The notes under the pieces are model-generated. The model saw only the letters and a program-made list of their open reading frames with translations. It did not search any database and was not told the DNA's origin. Positions 63,001 through 64,000 of a stretch of DNA of 64,000 nucleotides are shown piece by piece (positions within the stretch are counted from its first letter, which is position 1; each line of letters opens with the position of its first letter). The stretch lies in assembly GCA_021030905.1 (NCBI GenBank), contig JAGFMI010000005.1, positions 558,001 through 622,000 on the forward strand, in the 5' to 3' direction. Position numbers and translations under genes: made by a program. The stretch comes from Pyrenula massariospora (taxonomy: Eukaryota > Ascomycota > Eurotiomycetes > Pyrenulales > Pyrenulaceae).

Positions 63001-63634
63001 CAATTTTAAACTGGCTTCTTCACCAGAAATCAAAACACCCGGTACTACTAAAAGCTTCAACAGCAGAGTCTCCCGCGAGTTTCGCCAGCCCAGGCTCCCA
63101 TGATGCATCGCCCGGCTCGTCGAAGCCACATAGTGTGGATTTTGGATTAAGTCGGCCAAGCGAGGTGGCGCCGCCAGCCTCTCGTAAGTCAGTTGACGCA
63201 CCTGAATCATCCGAGATCTCTGCGGATCTGAAGAAGAGATTGAGGCGGCATTGTAAAACCTGCATCGAATCGGCAATCAACAGCACTGAAGTATTCGATC
63301 GTTTGATCAAGCAGCGATTGATCATCACCAACATTTTCGGGACCGCACATGCGTAAGTAATTGCATGAATCCTTCCAAAACGACATCTAACCCTCTGCCT
63401 AGTCAATTCGGCAATGTGCTCGTACTTGCGGTAACATGCCGGTCAGAGGATGCGTACCTCAGAAACTTGATCAAATGGGAACGGCTTGACAAGCTGCTCA
63501 CTCGAACCATTGATTTCTTGCGTCAGTGGGACGAAATCTCTCCCACACTGAAAATGGATGCCGACATCCTCCAATTTGTCCAAGAAAAGATTAGTCGGGA
63601 AAAATCACCAAAACCTCGTTTCCAAGCCTATTAA
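60066..63634 (+). CDS. Zn2Cys6 fungal transcription factor
   Basis: Four exons (60066-62350, 62426-62527, 62573-63352, 63403-63634) give about 1132 aa; introns are 75, 45 and 50 nt. The chosen start gives MDNHMDIDEKPRPP. An upstream in-frame ATG at 59952 would add 38 residues. Residues 1-215 are Pro/His/Ser-rich. The binuclear cluster is at 228-254 with spacing C-X2-C-X6-C-X5-C-X2-C-X6-C, followed by a coiled dimerisation stretch (about 265-320). The fungal transcription-factor domain begins near 510 (LYDSYISHIHILHPFLNRKVL). It includes RLCFWTCLQLESDILAEIDLPPSGI across splice sites and ends in MDADILQFVQEKI. It is a nuclear DNA-binding regulator; targets are unknown. Confidence 0.9.
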
Positions 63635-64000
63635 AGATTGTGCGATTTTGTCAAAATTTCAACTCACGTCACACGCAACAGCTACGAGTCGCGATTAAGA
63701 GGATCGATGTACAAAAGCGACCTGGCCATACGTGTGGCAATATACCCTGTGCTCACCAGCCCTTGGTGAACACAACCGTTTTATGCATTGGAGTGGCTGA
63801 TCTGTTATTACTGAGCGACTACAACGATCCTTCCTTCATGTACACTTGATAATCGACGGCCGTACTGACATTCTGCATAATCTCCGGTGGTTTATTATTG
63901 ATACCCCACGTGGGACGGCCATTTGCTCTCCGTTTCTTTGAAAAACATCTAGTGGTGGCAGGTCCAATCTACGTTGTTCTGGGTTTTGGAGTCTGGCTTT
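63635..64000. other. 3' flank to window end
   Basis: Downstream of the transcription factor. Only a short unsupported frame occurs. Contains the palindrome CCCACGTGGG at 63905-63914. Confidence 0.5.
63905..63914. promoter_or_regulatory. CACGTG-centred 10-bp palindrome
   Basis: CCCACGTGGG is a perfect palindrome and a possible bHLH (E-box) site for a gene beyond the right edge. Such a sequence also arises by chance. Confidence 0.25.

Overview
The window reads as nuclear DNA of a filamentous ascomycete (Pezizomycotina). Genes are intron-poor to moderately intronic. Introns are short (about 44-123 nt), nearly all GT-AG, and often carry a CTAAC/CTGAC-like branch site. A giant leashin/Lah-type Woronin-body tether gene, a clade-typical feature, sits in the middle. 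I saw no tRNA or rRNA genes, transposons, viral remnants or CRISPR. Exon structures below were worked out by hand from splice sites, reading frame and family resemblance. Frames were checked by summing exon lengths, but single-base slips at junctions are possible.

Layout. 1-15.5 kb: a pyroglutamyl peptidase cut by the left edge, a BUB1/Mad3-type checkpoint kinase, a small hydrophilic Gly-rich protein, a short-chain dehydrogenase, a divergent cytochrome P450 (with a GC-AG intron and one frame break), LSM12 and 6-phosphogluconate dehydrogenase. 16-25 kb: an RBM42-like RNA-binding protein, an SLC35C2-like transporter and a CorA/Mnr2-type Mg2+ transporter. 23.4-39.5 kb: the Lah-like gene, about 5320 aa, with a single 14.4-kb exon full of lysine-rich degenerate repeats and a coiled-coil C-terminal exon. 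40.2-49.9 kb: a leukotriene-A4-hydrolase-type aminopeptidase, a NIPA-type Mg2+ transporter with a very long tail, and a patatin-like protein lacking its nucleophile serine. 51-54.5 kb: a MOSC-domain protein, a possible decayed gene, and a CinA/PncC-like amidohydrolase. 54.5-60 kb: a gene-poor stretch leading into a Zn2Cys6 transcription factor (60.1-63.6 kb).

Most genes are conserved housekeeping functions: mitotic checkpoint, pentose phosphate pathway, RNA binding, Mg2+ homeostasis, peptide turnover and septal-pore organisation. They do not form an obvious cluster or operon-like pathway. The SDR/P450 pair is the only grouping that looks accessory. Two Mg2+ transporter families lie within about 23 kb, probably by chance. 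The most striking object is the Lah-like giant gene. I found no convincing evidence of a wholly undescribed system.
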